DNA of 64,000 nt from Oxalobacteraceae bacterium (GCA_025352145.1 JANXTY010000048.1:1-64000); one strand, 5' to 3'. Shown: positions 47,372-57,059, counted from the first letter of the stretch. Notes: generated by a model from the sequence alone, not told the origin. A program made the numbers and translations.

Positions 47372-48814
47372 TCAATACCGGTAATGATCCGCCTTGTACG
47401 GACCTTCTTTCGAGACGCCGATATATGCTGCTTGCGCATCGGTTAGCACGCTCAGTTGCGAGTTCAGTTTCTTCAACTGCAGACGTGCGACTTTTTCGTC
47501 CAGATGTTTAGGCAGCGTATACACGCCGACCGGATACGCCGTAATGTGGGTAAACATTTCGATCTGGGCGATGGTCTGATTCGCAAAAGATGAGCTCATT
47601 ACATACGAAGGATGACCGGTACCGCAGCCGAGATTGACCAGACGACCTTCGGCCAGCAGGATGATGCGGCGCCCGCTCGGGAAGATCACGTGATCGACTT
47701 GCGGTTTGATGTTGTCCCAGGGGTATTGCTTGAGCGAAGCGACATCGATTTCGTTGTCGAAATGGCCGATGTTACAAACGATCGCCTGGTCCTTCATCTT
47801 GAGCATGTGCTCGTGCGAGATCACATGATAGTTGCCGGTGCAGGTGACAAAAATGTCGCCATGTTCGGCAGCGTAATCCATGGTCACGACGCGATAACCT
47901 TCCATTGCCGCTTGCAGGGCGCAGATCGGATCGATCTCGGTCACCCACACCTGCGCCGAAAGCGCACGCATGGCTTGGGCCGAACCCTTGCCCACATCGC
48001 CATAACCGGCAATCACTGCAACCTTGCCTGCGATCATGACATCGGTGGCGCGCTTGACGGCATCGACTAACGATTCACGGCAGCCGTACAGGTTGTCGAA
48101 CTTGGATTTGGTGACGGAGTCGTTGACGTTAATCGCAGGGAAAGCCAGCTTGCCTTCTTTGTGCATCTGGTACAAACGGTGTACGCCGGTAGTGGTTTCT
48201 TCGGTCACACCCATGATCTGCGCCAGACGGGTGGAATACCAGTTGCCATCGCTGGCGAGTTTTTTCTTGATCGAATTGAAGAGGCAAATTTCTTCTTCCG
48301 AACCTGGATGATTGAGCAGCGAAGCATCTTTTTCAGCGCGGGTACCCAGATGTAGTAACAAGGTCGCATCGCCGCCATCGTCGAGGATCATGTTGGAATA
48401 TTGCGGGCCTTGTGGCGTATTTGGCCATTCAAAAATGCGGTGTGTGAAATCCCAGTATTCATCCAGGTTTTCGCCCTTGAACGCAAACACCGGCGTGCCA
48501 CCTGCGGCAATCGCCGCCGCCGCGTGATCCTGGGTGGAGTAAATATTGCAGGAAGCCCAGCGCACTTGCGCACCCAGCGCTTCGAGCGTCTGGATCAGCA
48601 CGGCGGTCTGGATGGTCATGTGCAGCGAACCGGTGATGCGCGCGCCGCGCAACGGTTGCAGCGCAGCGTATTCCTCGCGGATCGCCATCAGGCCGGGCAT
48701 TTCAGTTTCGGCGATGCGAATTTCTTTATTGCCCCAGGTAGCCAAGCTGATGTCGGCGATGAGGTAATCGTTGTGTTGCTGAGTAGTGGTGGTGGTGGTG
48801 AGTATGGCGTTCAT
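47372..48814 (-). CDS. ahcY: S-adenosylhomocysteine hydrolase
   Basis: A 480-residue NAD-dependent enzyme that splits SAH to adenosine and homocysteine. ATG 48814 is chosen because GGAGG (48820-48824) is five bases upstream; a GTG one codon earlier is too close. The NAD loop [14 protein letters not shown], the substrate motif [13 protein letters not shown]-like stretch (here [13 protein letters not shown]) and the C-terminal KADHYRY end are present. An insert of about 40 residues typical of the proteobacterial/plant-type enzyme is included. It is preceded by an SAH riboswitch. Confidence 0.98.
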   Translation of the reverse strand: MNAILTTTTTTQQHNDYLIADISLATWGNKEIRIAETEMPGLMAIREEYAALQPLRGARITGSLHMTIQTAVLIQTLEALGAQVRWASCNIYSTQDHAAAAIAAGGTPVFAFKGENLDEYWDFTHRIFEWPNTPQGPQYSNMILDDGGDATLLLHLGTRAEKDASLLNHPGSEEEICLFNSIKKKLASDGNWYSTRLAQIMGVTEETTTGVHRLYQMHKEGKLAFPAINVNDSVTKSKFDNLYGCRESLVDAVKRATDVMIAGKVAVIAGYGDVGKGSAQAMRALSAQVWVTEIDPICALQAAMEGYRVVTMDYAAEHGDIFVTCTGNYHVISHEHMLKMKDQAIVCNIGHFDNEIDVASLKQYPWDNIKPQVDHVIFPSGRRIILLAEGRLVNLGCGTGHPSYVMSSSFANQTIAQIEMFTHITAYPVGVYTLPKHLDEKVARLQLKKLNSQLSVLTDAQAAYIGVSKEGPYKADHYRY

Positions 48815-48844
48815 CACGCCCTCCTTTCAGTTAGAAAAAAGTAA

Positions 48845-48912
48845 CGTGAGCGCAGTTGCGGGGATACATCTCCGAGCCTGGCGAAAAGAAATTTCGTCGC
48901 AACGCTCCTCGG
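48845..48912 (-). ncRNA. SAH riboswitch in the ahcY leader
   Basis: On the minus strand the leader reads CCGAGGAGCGTTGCGAC, then after a variable loop GCCAGGCTCGGAG, then GCAACTGCGCTCACG. This matches the SAH riboswitch consensus: CCGAG pairs with CTCGG, and GAGCGTTGC pairs with GCAACTGCGCTC to form the pseudoknot part. It ends 22 bases before the ahcY ribosome binding site. SAH binding is known to switch on ahcY-type genes. Confidence 0.93.
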
Positions 48913-48920
48913 AATGGCGG

Positions 48921-48929
48921 ATTTTATCA
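48921..48929 (-). promoter_or_regulatory. extended -10 promoter of ahcY
   Basis: On the minus strand TGATAAAAT lies nine bases before the riboswitch, placing the transcript start at or just before its 5' end. TGGCAA at 48945-48950 is a weak -35 with an 18-bp spacer. Confidence 0.55.
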
Positions 48930-49021
48930 CTTTCCCCCATTAAATTGCCAGAAAAATGCGCTTCTGGTAGCGATCAAGAGCGGCAGAATCCCTTATTTAG
49001 GGGGAATGAAAAGACTTAACA

Positions 49022-49362
49022 TTCAACCCAGATTTTCCATTAGGACGAGTTCAAGTGTGCCTCTGGCGTACTGTCTGGCAGGGTGCGGCAGGGGTTTCGA
49101 ATGACAGGTCATTCGCCTGCGTAACGGTGTTCGCGTATCAGCGCACAGGCGCCCTGCAAGGGAGCCGGCGCGGCGGCCTTTCTGCCGCAAGGAGAAGGGT
49201 GTTCCACTGGAACGCCGAAGCTGCCAGGCGGTGCACCAGAGGGGCAATGAATGGGACTCGTAGCGCTCTCACTCAATCCGCGATCTTCATTTTTACGCCA
49301 GCGCCAGCAAACAGGCGGCTTTGGCAGAAAAAAAAACGGTCTAATGGGAAATCTGGGTTGAA
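49022..49362. mobile_element. 341-bp element with terminal inverted repeats (MITE-like or IS remnant)
   Basis: The left end TTCAACCCAGATTTTCCATT (49022-49041) is the near-exact inverse of the right end (49339-49362, reverse complement TTCAACCCAGATTTCCCATT). The 110 bases next to the left end recur at 4148-4246. The inner part has no intact reading frame with a recognisable transposase, so it is non-autonomous or a deletion product. No clear target-site duplication was seen. The 150 bases between it and the next gene hold nothing recognisable. Confidence 0.68.
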
Positions 49363-49512
49363 CAATTTGAGCATTTTCGGCAGTGTCGACAAGCACCAAC
49401 AAAACGCCCATCCCGGCAGCTGTCAAACAGCGCGCAACATTTTCCAGTAGGCAGCGCCGATATTTAACAGGAATATTTCTTTAAAACAAACAACGCGACA
49501 GAACCGGTTTGG

Positions 49513-50970
49513 CTAATGGGTCAGTACCATCGAAAAAAATACCCTGCCAGGTCCATTCGACAATTTGAACAACATCTTGTTGCGACCCTTATTGAAGTGC
49601 ACCTTGCGGCTGCCTTCGTTCAAATTGTACTGGGCCTTGTATTGATTTTGGGTCCTGTAGATATGGTCGAAAAACGATTGTTTGCTCACATTGCCGCCTT
49701 TCCACACCAGTTTGTCGTTTAGCCACACCTGCGAGTCGTCGTCGGCGCCGATCGCCATCGTCAAGTCCATCGCTTCATCCATCATTAACTCGGTATAGCC
49801 GTAGTAGACGGCGTCGTCGCTTTGATCCGGCGGAATCAGGGGATAGCTGGTCGCACTAAAGTACTTCCACTTCAACAGTCGCTTGCCCTTGCCAAAATAG
49901 ACGGCATCGAGCAGCACGGCTTGTTCGGGAGGATAGCTGTCGTTGGCAAACATGCCGTGCCCGTGCTTGCCTTCGAAAGGGCCGATCAAATACCAAGTGT
50001 TGACGAATACCCGCGTGGCGTACTGACCACCCTCACCAAATATCCGCCCCATACCCTTGGTCGAACTGGTGCCGCCGAGCGCTAGCATGCTGCTGGGCGT
50101 GCGGTCGAACAGATCCCCATTTGAGAAGGCGTAGTTGCTCGATTTGTTCTTGGGTTGCGCGATGTCGCGATTGATAAAGGTGGCGATCTCGGCGCGTACG
50201 CCGGCGCCACCATCGCCTTTGGCGCCGCTCTGCGCGCCCTGACCAGTGCCGACCCCGTTCGCTTGCGCGTTGGCGCCGTCAGCCTTGCCGCCAGCACTTG
50301 CCTCCTTGCCCGCCTTGTCGTTGAGGGTCGACGCCGCTTCAGCGCTACTGCTCACGCCCACGCCTTGTTCCTGGCGTTCGAGTTCTTCTTGCCTCTGCAT
50401 CAACGTCTCGCGCGCCTTGGTTTCGAGCTTCTTGATTTCATCGGCGACTTGCGCCGCGTCGGTGGGGAGCGGGGCGAGCGGCATCTCGGGCACGGGAGGC
50501 GGAGCCTCAAGTTGTTCGAGTGCCTTTTCTTTCGGGATTTTTAACACCTTGGCCAATTCCTCGGCCTTGATCTCTTTGGCTACGTCGTCAATCGACTTCG
50601 ACAGCGTCTTCGCTTCCTTCAGCAACTCCTGCGGCTGCTTCGGCAGCGAGGTGGCGCTGAACGTGACCTCGTCATCGATCGGTTTGCTGACGGCCGCTCT
50701 GCTTGGGCTGCTTTTCTCGAGCAAGGTCTTGATCTTCTCCATATCCTGCACCCGCTTTTCGGTGCGGGCGTGGCTGGCTGCCTGTACGCTGGCGCGCACT
50801 TGTTCGTCTTGCTTCTTAGCCTCGATCACGTAGCTGCCGAAATAATAGAGTAGTGTCAGCACCACGGCATGCACGCTGATCGACACCGTCGCGTATGGGT
50901 GGCGCGGCACAAAGCCGACAATCAATTTCGCCAGTCTCCGCGTGGGGTCGTCGTCAAGCGCGTATGTCAT
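49513..50970 (-). CDS. TonB/TolA-like membrane protein with C-terminal sugar-binding-like beta domain
   Basis: A 485-residue protein with no signal peptide but one N-terminal transmembrane helix (about 27-48), like TonB and TolA. Then come charged helical or coiled-coil stretches (about 50-90 and 112-205), a Pro-rich patch (157-169), a Gly/Ala-rich disordered linker (about 215-258), and a C-terminal domain (about 318-485). That domain has WYLIGPFEG, a DDDSQVWLNDKLVW motif (410-423) and a final strand block KGRNKMLFKLSNG. It resembles glycosidase-associated jelly-roll (GH2 sugar-binding or PA14-like) modules and not the TonB C-terminal fold. The ATG overlaps exbD by 4 bases. The role is inferred: an ExbBD-energised periplasmic arm that may bind glycans or proteins. 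Confidence 0.68.
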   Translation of the reverse strand: MTYALDDDPTRRLAKLIVGFVPRHPYATVSISVHAVVLTLLYYFGSYVIEAKKQDEQVRASVQAASHARTEKRVQDMEKIKTLLEKSSPSRAAVSKPIDDEVTFSATSLPKQPQELLKEAKTLSKSIDDVAKEIKAEELAKVLKIPKEKALEQLEAPPPVPEMPLAPLPTDAAQVADEIKKLETKARETLMQRQEELERQEQGVGVSSSAEAASTLNDKAGKEASAGGKADGANAQANGVGTGQGAQSGAKGDGGAGVRAEIATFINRDIAQPKNKSSNYAFSNGDLFDRTPSSMLALGGTSSTKGMGRIFGEGGQYATRVFVNTWYLIGPFEGKHGHGMFANDSYPPEQAVLLDAVYFGKGKRLLKWKYFSATSYPLIPPDQSDDAVYYGYTELMMDEAMDLTMAIGADDDSQVWLNDKLVWKGGNVSKQSFFDHIYRTQNQYKAQYNLNEGSRKVHFNKGRNKMLFKLSNGPGRVFFSMVLTH

Positions 50971-51389
50971 TTACGGGTGTGCAGCGAGATATTGGTCAAG
51001 CCCTCGAACTGGCACAGGTCGAGCACATGCACGATGTCCTGGTACTTGGTCAATTCGTCGCCATCGATGCGAATCGGCCGCTTCGGGCTGCTGAGCGCTT
51101 CCTGCTTGAGCGTGTGATGCAGGGCTTGGGTCGACACTTGGTCTTTACCAAGATAGACCTTGCCGTCCTTGTCGATGCCGATAATCAGTGGCGCCGGACC
51201 GGCCTTGAGTTTCTGTAGACTAGCCTCGGCGTTCGGCAAGGTGACCAGCAGTTCCTCGGTCGGCTTCGGGTCGTCCGGCTTCTTGAACGAGGTCGCCACC
51301 ATGAAAAACATCAGCAAGAAGAAGATGCAGTCAATCAGTGCGATTAAGCCAATTTCGGGCTGTTCGTCTTCGCCCAGATTAATGCGCAT
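50967..51389 (-). CDS. ExbD/TolR-family biopolymer transport protein
   Basis: A 140-residue protein: a short cytoplasmic N-terminus, one transmembrane helix (about 13-33) with the conserved Asp D20 in [13 protein letters not shown] that carries protons in ExbD/TolR, and a periplasmic domain ending near SLHTRK. It overlaps exbB by 11 bases and the downstream gene by 4, so the three proteins are probably made in set ratios. Confidence 0.9.
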   Translation of the reverse strand: MRINLGEDEQPEIGLIALIDCIFFLLMFFMVATSFKKPDDPKPTEELLVTLPNAEASLQKLKAGPAPLIIGIDKDGKVYLGKDQVSTQALHHTLKQEALSSPKRPIRIDGDELTKYQDIVHVLDLCQFEGLTNISLHTRK

Positions 51390-52110
51390 ACGACACCACC
51401 TGCAGACTCGGGCCGGGCGCGGGCATGAACCATTCTGCCAGCAAATGGTTGATGTGTTTCTCCAGCTTCAGACTGAAAAACGCCATACGGTTGCGGAAGA
51501 AATGGTGCATGCCGAGTGCCGGCAGCGCCACCGCCAAACCGGACGCGGTGTTGATCAGCGCCTTCGAAATCCCGCCAGCCAGCAGCGCCGGGTTGCCCAT
51601 GCCGTCGGCGTAGGCGATCACGTGAAAGGCGTCGATCATGCCCAGCACCGTGCCAAGCAGACCAACAATCGGCGCGACGGTGGCGACGATCGCCAGTGCA
51701 TAAGCTTTTTGCTGCTGCTGCCGCAACTCGATTGAGGCGATGTCGCCAGCGCCAGCGCTGACAATCGCGTAGCCCTGCGCGCGGTGCTTGACCATGAAGC
51801 CGATCACGCGTGCGAGGGTGCTATTTTCTTGATTGAGCAGCGCTTGCAGTTGACCATATTCATGCGTGTCCCACAGCGGCTTGACGCGCTCAATCAGGCC
51901 TTCCGGCACGATCGCCTTAGCGCGAAAGTGCACCAGGCGTTCGAGCGTCACGCCGAGAAACAGGATCGAGAGCGCGAAGATGACTAACACGCCGATGCCA
52001 CCATCAGACGCCTGCGCAACATAGTTTATTTCCTCGGCACGCGCAGCCTGCATGAGGGTGAAGGAGGACAGTACGGCGACAGCGGATTTACGCAGCATAT
52101 GACATGACAT
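51379..52110 (-). CDS. ExbB/TolQ/MotA-family proton channel protein with signal peptide
   Basis: A 243-residue protein. Residues 1-26 look like a cleavable signal peptide (ending AARAEE), followed by helices at about 39-59, 138-160 and 183-204. The last two hold the MotA/TolQ/ExbB signature ([17 protein letters not shown] and [14 protein letters not shown]). A second ATG at 52098 gives MLRKSAVAV. Neither start has a clear ribosome binding site. It heads a three-gene operon with ExbD and the TonB/TolA-like protein, distinct from the general tonB or tol-pal loci. Confidence 0.9.
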   Translation of the reverse strand: MSCHMLRKSAVAVLSSFTLMQAARAEEINYVAQASDGGIGVLVIFALSILFLGVTLERLVHFRAKAIVPEGLIERVKPLWDTHEYGQLQALLNQENSTLARVIGFMVKHRAQGYAIVSAGAGDIASIELRQQQQKAYALAIVATVAPIVGLLGTVLGMIDAFHVIAYADGMGNPALLAGGISKALINTASGLAVALPALGMHHFFRNRMAFFSLKLEKHINHLLAEWFMPAPGPSLQVVSYAH

Positions 52111-52324
52111 TGAGTTAATTAAAACATAATTATATAGTGATTTCGCCCCTCGCCGATGCGCTCTTTTTACATTTACACCGGGCCGGGCACCGGATCGGCC
52201 GTCAGATGTTGTTTAAATTCCCAAAAAACGAATCTCAACTTTCGTGAAAATAATCTCATCTTCTGCGGCAAAAATCTCATGTGCTACGTCACTTTACGAG
52301 AAAGTATTTGTGCCATAGCCAGGT

Positions 52325-53104
52325 TTATTTAAATTGCGTGAAATCCGGTAGTCGTTTTTCAAAAAAAGCCTTAAGGGCTTCGCGTGCTTCGGGCGCAAGT
52401 AGCATTTCACTAAACTGCTGATTTTCTGCTGCCATTGCTGTCAAGATGGGATCGGCCTGGCTACTTTTCATCAAGCGTTTGGTGACCCGGATTGATGCGG
52501 CGGGCAAGGCCACCAGTTTGGCAGCCTGCGTGGTTGCAAACTGAAGAAGCTCTTCTGTCCGACATACCTTGTTGATCATGCCCATTTCGTAGGCTTCTTG
52601 CGCAGAAAAAGCTTCTCCCAGTAATAATTTTTCAGCGGCACGTTGGTATCCGATCAGCCGTGGCAATAACAGGCTAGAGGCAAATTCGGGGCACAAACCA
52701 AGTGGCGTGAAGGGCATAGAGAATGTGGCGTTGTCGGCAGCGTACACCAAGTCGCAATGCATCAGCAATGTCGTGCCGATACCTATCGCCGCGCCCGATA
52801 CTGCGGCCACGACTGGTTTGCTCGCTTGTGAAAGATGGCGCATGAATTGAAAAGCAGATTTATTTTCGAACGCTTGATCCGGCGCGGGTTTGGCGCTTTT
52901 CATAAAGTCTTCCAGATCATTTCCGGCGGTAAAAATAGCTGGTTTTCCGATGATCATAATTGCGCGTGTTGTCGCATCGTTCTCGGCATCTTTTAATGCG
53001 TCGGCCATGATTTGATACATGACTGCGGTGATGGCATTTTTACGCTCGGGGCGGTTAAATTCGATGGTAAGAATACCGTTGGATTTGCTCGTCAAAATAT
53101 CCAT
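52325..53104 (-). CDS. enoyl-CoA hydratase/isomerase family protein
   Basis: A 259-residue crotonase-fold protein. The oxyanion-hole segments are FTAGNDLEDF near residue 60 and SGAAIGIGTTLL near 104; the second catalytic position falls in PLGLCPEFASS, where the canonical Glu pair is partly replaced (E at CPEF), as in many isomerase-type members. It probably acts on 2-enoyl-CoA in beta-oxidation, given the neighbours. It lies 80 bases downstream of the thiolase gene on the same strand. Confidence 0.88.
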   Translation of the reverse strand: MDILTSKSNGILTIEFNRPERKNAITAVMYQIMADALKDAENDATTRAIMIIGKPAIFTAGNDLEDFMKSAKPAPDQAFENKSAFQFMRHLSQASKPVVAAVSGAAIGIGTTLLMHCDLVYAADNATFSMPFTPLGLCPEFASSLLLPRLIGYQRAAEKLLLGEAFSAQEAYEMGMINKVCRTEELLQFATTQAAKLVALPAASIRVTKRLMKSSQADPILTAMAAENQQFSEMLLAPEAREALKAFFEKRLPDFTQFK

Positions 53105-53184
53105 GTGGGCTCCAAAAAAGAAGGGCGTACAGGAAAATTCCTAACGCCCCTGGTGATGCGGATGGTTGAGGTTGTGAAAAATTT

Positions 53185-54381
53185 TTACATCCGCTCAAAA
53201 ATTCCCGCCACGCCCATGCCGGTGCCGACGCACATCGTTACCATGCCGTATTTCAGATTATTGCGCCGCATGGCGTGAATTACCGTGGATGAGCGGATAG
53301 CGCCGGTGGCACCGAGCGGATGGCCGAGTGCGATAGCGCCACCCATTGGGTTGACCTTGGCCGGGTCGAGTCCGAGATCCTGGATCACGGCTAGCGATTG
53401 TGCTGCAAAAGCTTCGTTCAGCTCGAACCAGTCGATCTGGTCCAGCGTCAGGCCAGCGGCCAATAACGCCGCAGGGATCGCCACTTTGGGGCCGATGCCC
53501 ATGATCTCGGGCGGTACGCCTTTGACAGCGAAGGACATGAAGCGCGCCAGTGGTGTGAGGTTAAATTGCTTCAGCATTTTTTCGCTGACGAGAATGAGTG
53601 CTCCAGCCCCATCCGACATTTGCGAACTGTTGGCGGCGGTTACGCTGCCTTTGGCGGCAAACACGGGTTTGAGTTTGCTCAGCGACTCCATCGTTGAATC
53701 GGCGCGTGCGCCTTCGTCTTGGTTCACAGTGCGGGTTTTAATGTCGATCTGTCCGCTGGCCAAGTTGGGAAAGCGTTCGACGATATCGACCGAGGTCATT
53801 TCATCGTTGAAGTAACCGGCTTGTTGCGCAGCAATCGCTCTGCGGTGCGATTCTACTGAGAATTGGTCTTGCGCTTCACGCGAGATTTTCCATTGCTGCG
53901 CGACTTTTTCTGCGGTCAGGCCCATACCGTATGCCATACCGATATTTTCATTTTTGAATACCTTCATGTTGATCGATGGGTGGTGTCCCATCATCGGCAC
54001 CATCGACATTGACTCGGCACCGGCGGCGATCATCACATCGGCCTGACCGACGCGGATGCGGTCGGCCGCCATCGCCACAGCGGTGATGCCGGAGGCACAA
54101 AAACGGTTGACGGTAACGCCACCCACGGTATTAGGCAAGCCTGCCAATAGCACGGCCATACGCGCCATGTTACTGCCCTGTTCGGCTTCCGGGAACGAGC
54201 AGCCGACGATGGCGTCTTCGATCAATGCCGGGTCGAGGCCGGGCACTTGCGACATCGCCGATTGGATGGCGCGTACCAGCAGGTCATCCGGGCGCGTGTT
54301 CTTGAACATGCCGCGCGGGGCTTTGCCGATGGGAGTGCGGGTAGCGGCGACGATGTAGGCATCTTGAAGCTGTTTTGACAT
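53185..54381 (-). CDS. fadA: acetyl-CoA acyltransferase (3-ketoacyl-CoA thiolase)
   Basis: A 398-residue thiolase. The nucleophilic Cys is in NRFCASGITAV near residue 91, the catalytic His in GHPLGATGA near 353, and the second Cys in CVGTGMGVAGIFE near the C-terminus. The start is MSKQLQDAYIVAATRTPIGK. It performs the last step of fatty acid beta-oxidation with the upstream bifunctional dehydrogenase/hydratase. Confidence 0.95.
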   Translation of the reverse strand: MSKQLQDAYIVAATRTPIGKAPRGMFKNTRPDDLLVRAIQSAMSQVPGLDPALIEDAIVGCSFPEAEQGSNMARMAVLLAGLPNTVGGVTVNRFCASGITAVAMAADRIRVGQADVMIAAGAESMSMVPMMGHHPSINMKVFKNENIGMAYGMGLTAEKVAQQWKISREAQDQFSVESHRRAIAAQQAGYFNDEMTSVDIVERFPNLASGQIDIKTRTVNQDEGARADSTMESLSKLKPVFAAKGSVTAANSSQMSDGAGALILVSEKMLKQFNLTPLARFMSFAVKGVPPEIMGIGPKVAIPAALLAAGLTLDQIDWFELNEAFAAQSLAVIQDLGLDPAKVNPMGGAIALGHPLGATGAIRSSTVIHAMRRNNLKYGMVTMCVGTGMGVAGIFERM

Positions 54382-54515
54382 GGCGTTATTCCTTGGCGAT
54401 TTGCTTGCGTTCGATGGCGTGATGTTGGGCGAAAGTATTTGCGCTTAGTTGCTCAATGAATTGCTCAATTTGAGTTGTTCAATTTTTTGTCCGAATTTCA
54501 TAATTGATGTTGACC

Positions 54516-56909
54516 TTAATTGCGCACCGGCTTGCCGTTTTGCATCATGCCCATAATGCGCTCCTGGGTTTTTGGATGGTTCAGCAATTCCATGAACGCC
54601 TTGCGTTCCAGGTCAAGCAACCACTGCTCATTGACCAGGCTGCCTTGCTCCACTTCACCGCCGGAAACAATCTCGGCAATCATCGCACCCAGTTTGAAAT
54701 CATGCGCAGAAATGAAACCGCCATCGCGCATATTGACCAGTTGCGCCATGATGGTACCCATCCCGTAACGGCCTGCAACTGGAATCAACGGCTTGAAGGG
54801 CGAGCGATAACCCGCGTCGAACATGGCGCGTGCTTCGACCTTGGCCACATGCAGCAATTCATAAGGATTGAAGACAATCACGTCGCTGTCGGTCAGATAA
54901 CCCATTTGCCGCGCTTCGTGCGCCGATTTCGACACATGGGCTGTTGCCGCGTTGGTGAAAGGCGTTTTCAAAAATTGCAGAAGGTCATTGCCTTTGGCGG
55001 CAGCAGCAGCGCGCGCGGCGATTTCTTTCAGGCCTCCACCCGAGGGAATCAGGCCGACGCCGACCTCGACCAGGCCGATATAGGATTCAACTGACGCTAC
55101 TCGTTTGGCGGCATGCATGAGCATTTCGCAGCCACCACCAAGGGCTAAGCCAGCCACAGCGACTACTACCGGCACATTGGCGTATTTCATGGACTGATGG
55201 GCTTGCTGCAAACGGATAATTTCAGGTTCAATTTTTTTGATACCGCCCGACATGAACAGAGGTAACATCGATTGCAGATCGGCACCGGCCGAGAACGCCC
55301 CGCCATCGGCGGCATCGGTTTGCCAGATCACCAGTCCCTTATAATTTTTTTCCGCTTCGGCAATGGCGCGATTGAGGCCATCGACCACGCCTGGCCCGAT
55401 CACATGCATCTTGGTCTTGCTCGATAAAATCAATACCTCGTCGCCTTGATGCCAGAGCCGTATGGATTCGTCTTCAAATACGGTCGTGCCCGCAGTTTTA
55501 CCGTCAGCGCTACCTGCACCGATGATACCGGCGCGGAATGCTTGGCGGTCGTAGACCGGCAGCGTGGAGCGGGCGCTAAATCCCTGTGAAATGGCTGAAT
55601 AGGAACCTTGCGGCGAATGTACCCCGCCACTAGCCGGACCTTCAAATACCCAAGTCGGCAGCGCGGCGTTGCACAGCGCTTTTCCGGCATCGATATCTTC
55701 TTTGACCCAGTTGGCGACTTCTTGCCAGCCTGCCGCTTGCCACGTTTCAAATGGACCGACGCTCCAGCCGAAACCCCAGCGCATCGCAAAGTCGATATCG
55801 CGGGCATTGTCGGCGATCGATTCCAGATGAATCGCCACATAATGGAACACATCGCGGAAAATTGCCCACAGAAACTGCGCGTGTGGATTGGTCGATTCAC
55901 GCAATGCCTTCATGCGTTTGACCGGATCTTTTTCTTTCAGAATCCGTGCCACGATATCGGCTGCTGCGCCACCACCCGGAACGTATTCGCCCGTCGCAAA
56001 ATCGAGTCGCAAGATATCCTTGCCGACTTTTTTATAAAATCCGGCCCCAGTTTTTTGTCCGAGGGCTCCGGCAGCAATTAGCCTGTTCAGTATGGCCGGT
56101 GTTTTGTAGATGGAGAAAAATGGATCGACGCTCAGGTTGTCCTGCATAGTTTTAATCACATGGCCCATCGTGTCCAGGCCGACCACGTCAGCAGTGCGGA
56201 AAGTAGCCGATTTGGCGCGTCCAAGTTTGGCGCCGGTGAGATCATCGACCACGTCGCAGCTTAGGCCGAATTTTTCTGCTTCATGCATGGTGGCAAGCAT
56301 GCCGAAAATACCGACGCGGTTGGCGATGAAATTGGGCGTGTCTTTTGCGCGCACTACACCTTTACCGAGCGTCGTGGTTAGAAAGCCTTCAAGTTGGTCG
56401 AGAATTTCCGGCCGGGTGGCAGTGGTGGGAATCAATTCCACCAAATGCATGTAACGCGGAGGATTAAAAAAATGCACGCCGCAAAAACGTGTCTTCAGCT
56501 CAGCGTCAAAACCCTCCGATAAGGCTGTGATCGATAAACCCGACGTATTGGAGGCAAAAATTGCGTTCGGTGCGATATGCGGCGCGACCTTTTTGTAGAG
56601 GTCGTGTTTCCAGTCCATGCGTTCGGCAATGGCCTCGATGATCAAGTCGCAGCCGCTCAATAAGTCGAGGTTGTCTTCGTAGTTGGCCACTTCCATATAC
56701 GCGGCGTCGTCCTTGTTGCCCAAGGGCGCAGGACTGAGTTTTTTAAGGTTGTCGATAGCACGTAAAGCGATGCCGTTTTTTGCCCCTTCTTTGGCTGGCA
56801 GATCGAACAGGATGACGGGTACTTTGGCGTTGATGCAATGCGCAGCAATTTGCGCACCCATGACGCCTGCGCCGAGGACGGCTACTTTTTTGACGATGAA
56901 ATTAGTCAT
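54516..56909 (-). CDS. 3-hydroxyacyl-CoA dehydrogenase/enoyl-CoA hydratase fusion
   Basis: About 797 residues from ATG 56909 (AAGGA eight bases upstream). The NAD-binding 3-hydroxyacyl-CoA dehydrogenase is N-terminal (VAVLGAGVMGAQIAAHC, then EAIAERMDWKHDLYKKV), and the crotonase-type hydratase is C-terminal (about 480-700, with FSAGADLQ and GLALGGGCEMLMHA). This order is the reverse of E. coli FadB and matches the FadB-like family common in Burkholderiales. It lies between thiolase and acyl-CoA dehydrogenase genes in the same direction. Confidence 0.93.
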   Translation of the reverse strand: MTNFIVKKVAVLGAGVMGAQIAAHCINAKVPVILFDLPAKEGAKNGIALRAIDNLKKLSPAPLGNKDDAAYMEVANYEDNLDLLSGCDLIIEAIAERMDWKHDLYKKVAPHIAPNAIFASNTSGLSITALSEGFDAELKTRFCGVHFFNPPRYMHLVELIPTTATRPEILDQLEGFLTTTLGKGVVRAKDTPNFIANRVGIFGMLATMHEAEKFGLSCDVVDDLTGAKLGRAKSATFRTADVVGLDTMGHVIKTMQDNLSVDPFFSIYKTPAILNRLIAAGALGQKTGAGFYKKVGKDILRLDFATGEYVPGGGAAADIVARILKEKDPVKRMKALRESTNPHAQFLWAIFRDVFHYVAIHLESIADNARDIDFAMRWGFGWSVGPFETWQAAGWQEVANWVKEDIDAGKALCNAALPTWVFEGPASGGVHSPQGSYSAISQGFSARSTLPVYDRQAFRAGIIGAGSADGKTAGTTVFEDESIRLWHQGDEVLILSSKTKMHVIGPGVVDGLNRAIAEAEKNYKGLVIWQTDAADGGAFSAGADLQSMLPLFMSGGIKKIEPEIIRLQQAHQSMKYANVPVVVAVAGLALGGGCEMLMHAAKRVASVESYIGLVEVGVGLIPSGGGLKEIAARAAAAAKGNDLLQFLKTPFTNAATAHVSKSAHEARQMGYLTDSDVIVFNPYELLHVAKVEARAMFDAGYRSPFKPLIPVAGRYGMGTIMAQLVNMRDGGFISAHDFKLGAMIAEIVSGGEVEQGSLVNEQWLLDLERKAFMELLNHPKTQERIMGMMQNGKPVRN

Positions 56910-56965
56910 GCTGCTTCCTTGAAAAATGAATTGCTTTAACGGTAGGCGTATCGGGGGCAATAAAT

Positions 56966-56992
56966 GGTAGGGTGCGCCCGGCGCACCCTACC
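56966..56992. repeat. perfect 12-bp inverted repeat between the fadB-like and acyl-CoA dehydrogenase genes
   Basis: GGTAGGGTGCGC (56966-56977) and GCGCACCCTACC (56981-56992) are separated by three bases. A related half (GCGCACCCTAC) lies at 34549-34559 upstream of the oxidoreductase gene. This looks like a small dispersed palindromic repeat that forms an RNA hairpin inside the operon. Confidence 0.65.
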
Positions 56993-57059
56993 TGAGTCTG
57001 ATAATTCATGGTAAATCGAGATTTCATCATGCCGGATAGATATCGCATGTCCTGTGTGG

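Noticed and set aside
49109-49426. Minus-strand open reading frame across the inverted-repeat element
   Set aside because: It extends through the terminal inverted repeat and past the element's end and has no protein-like features.
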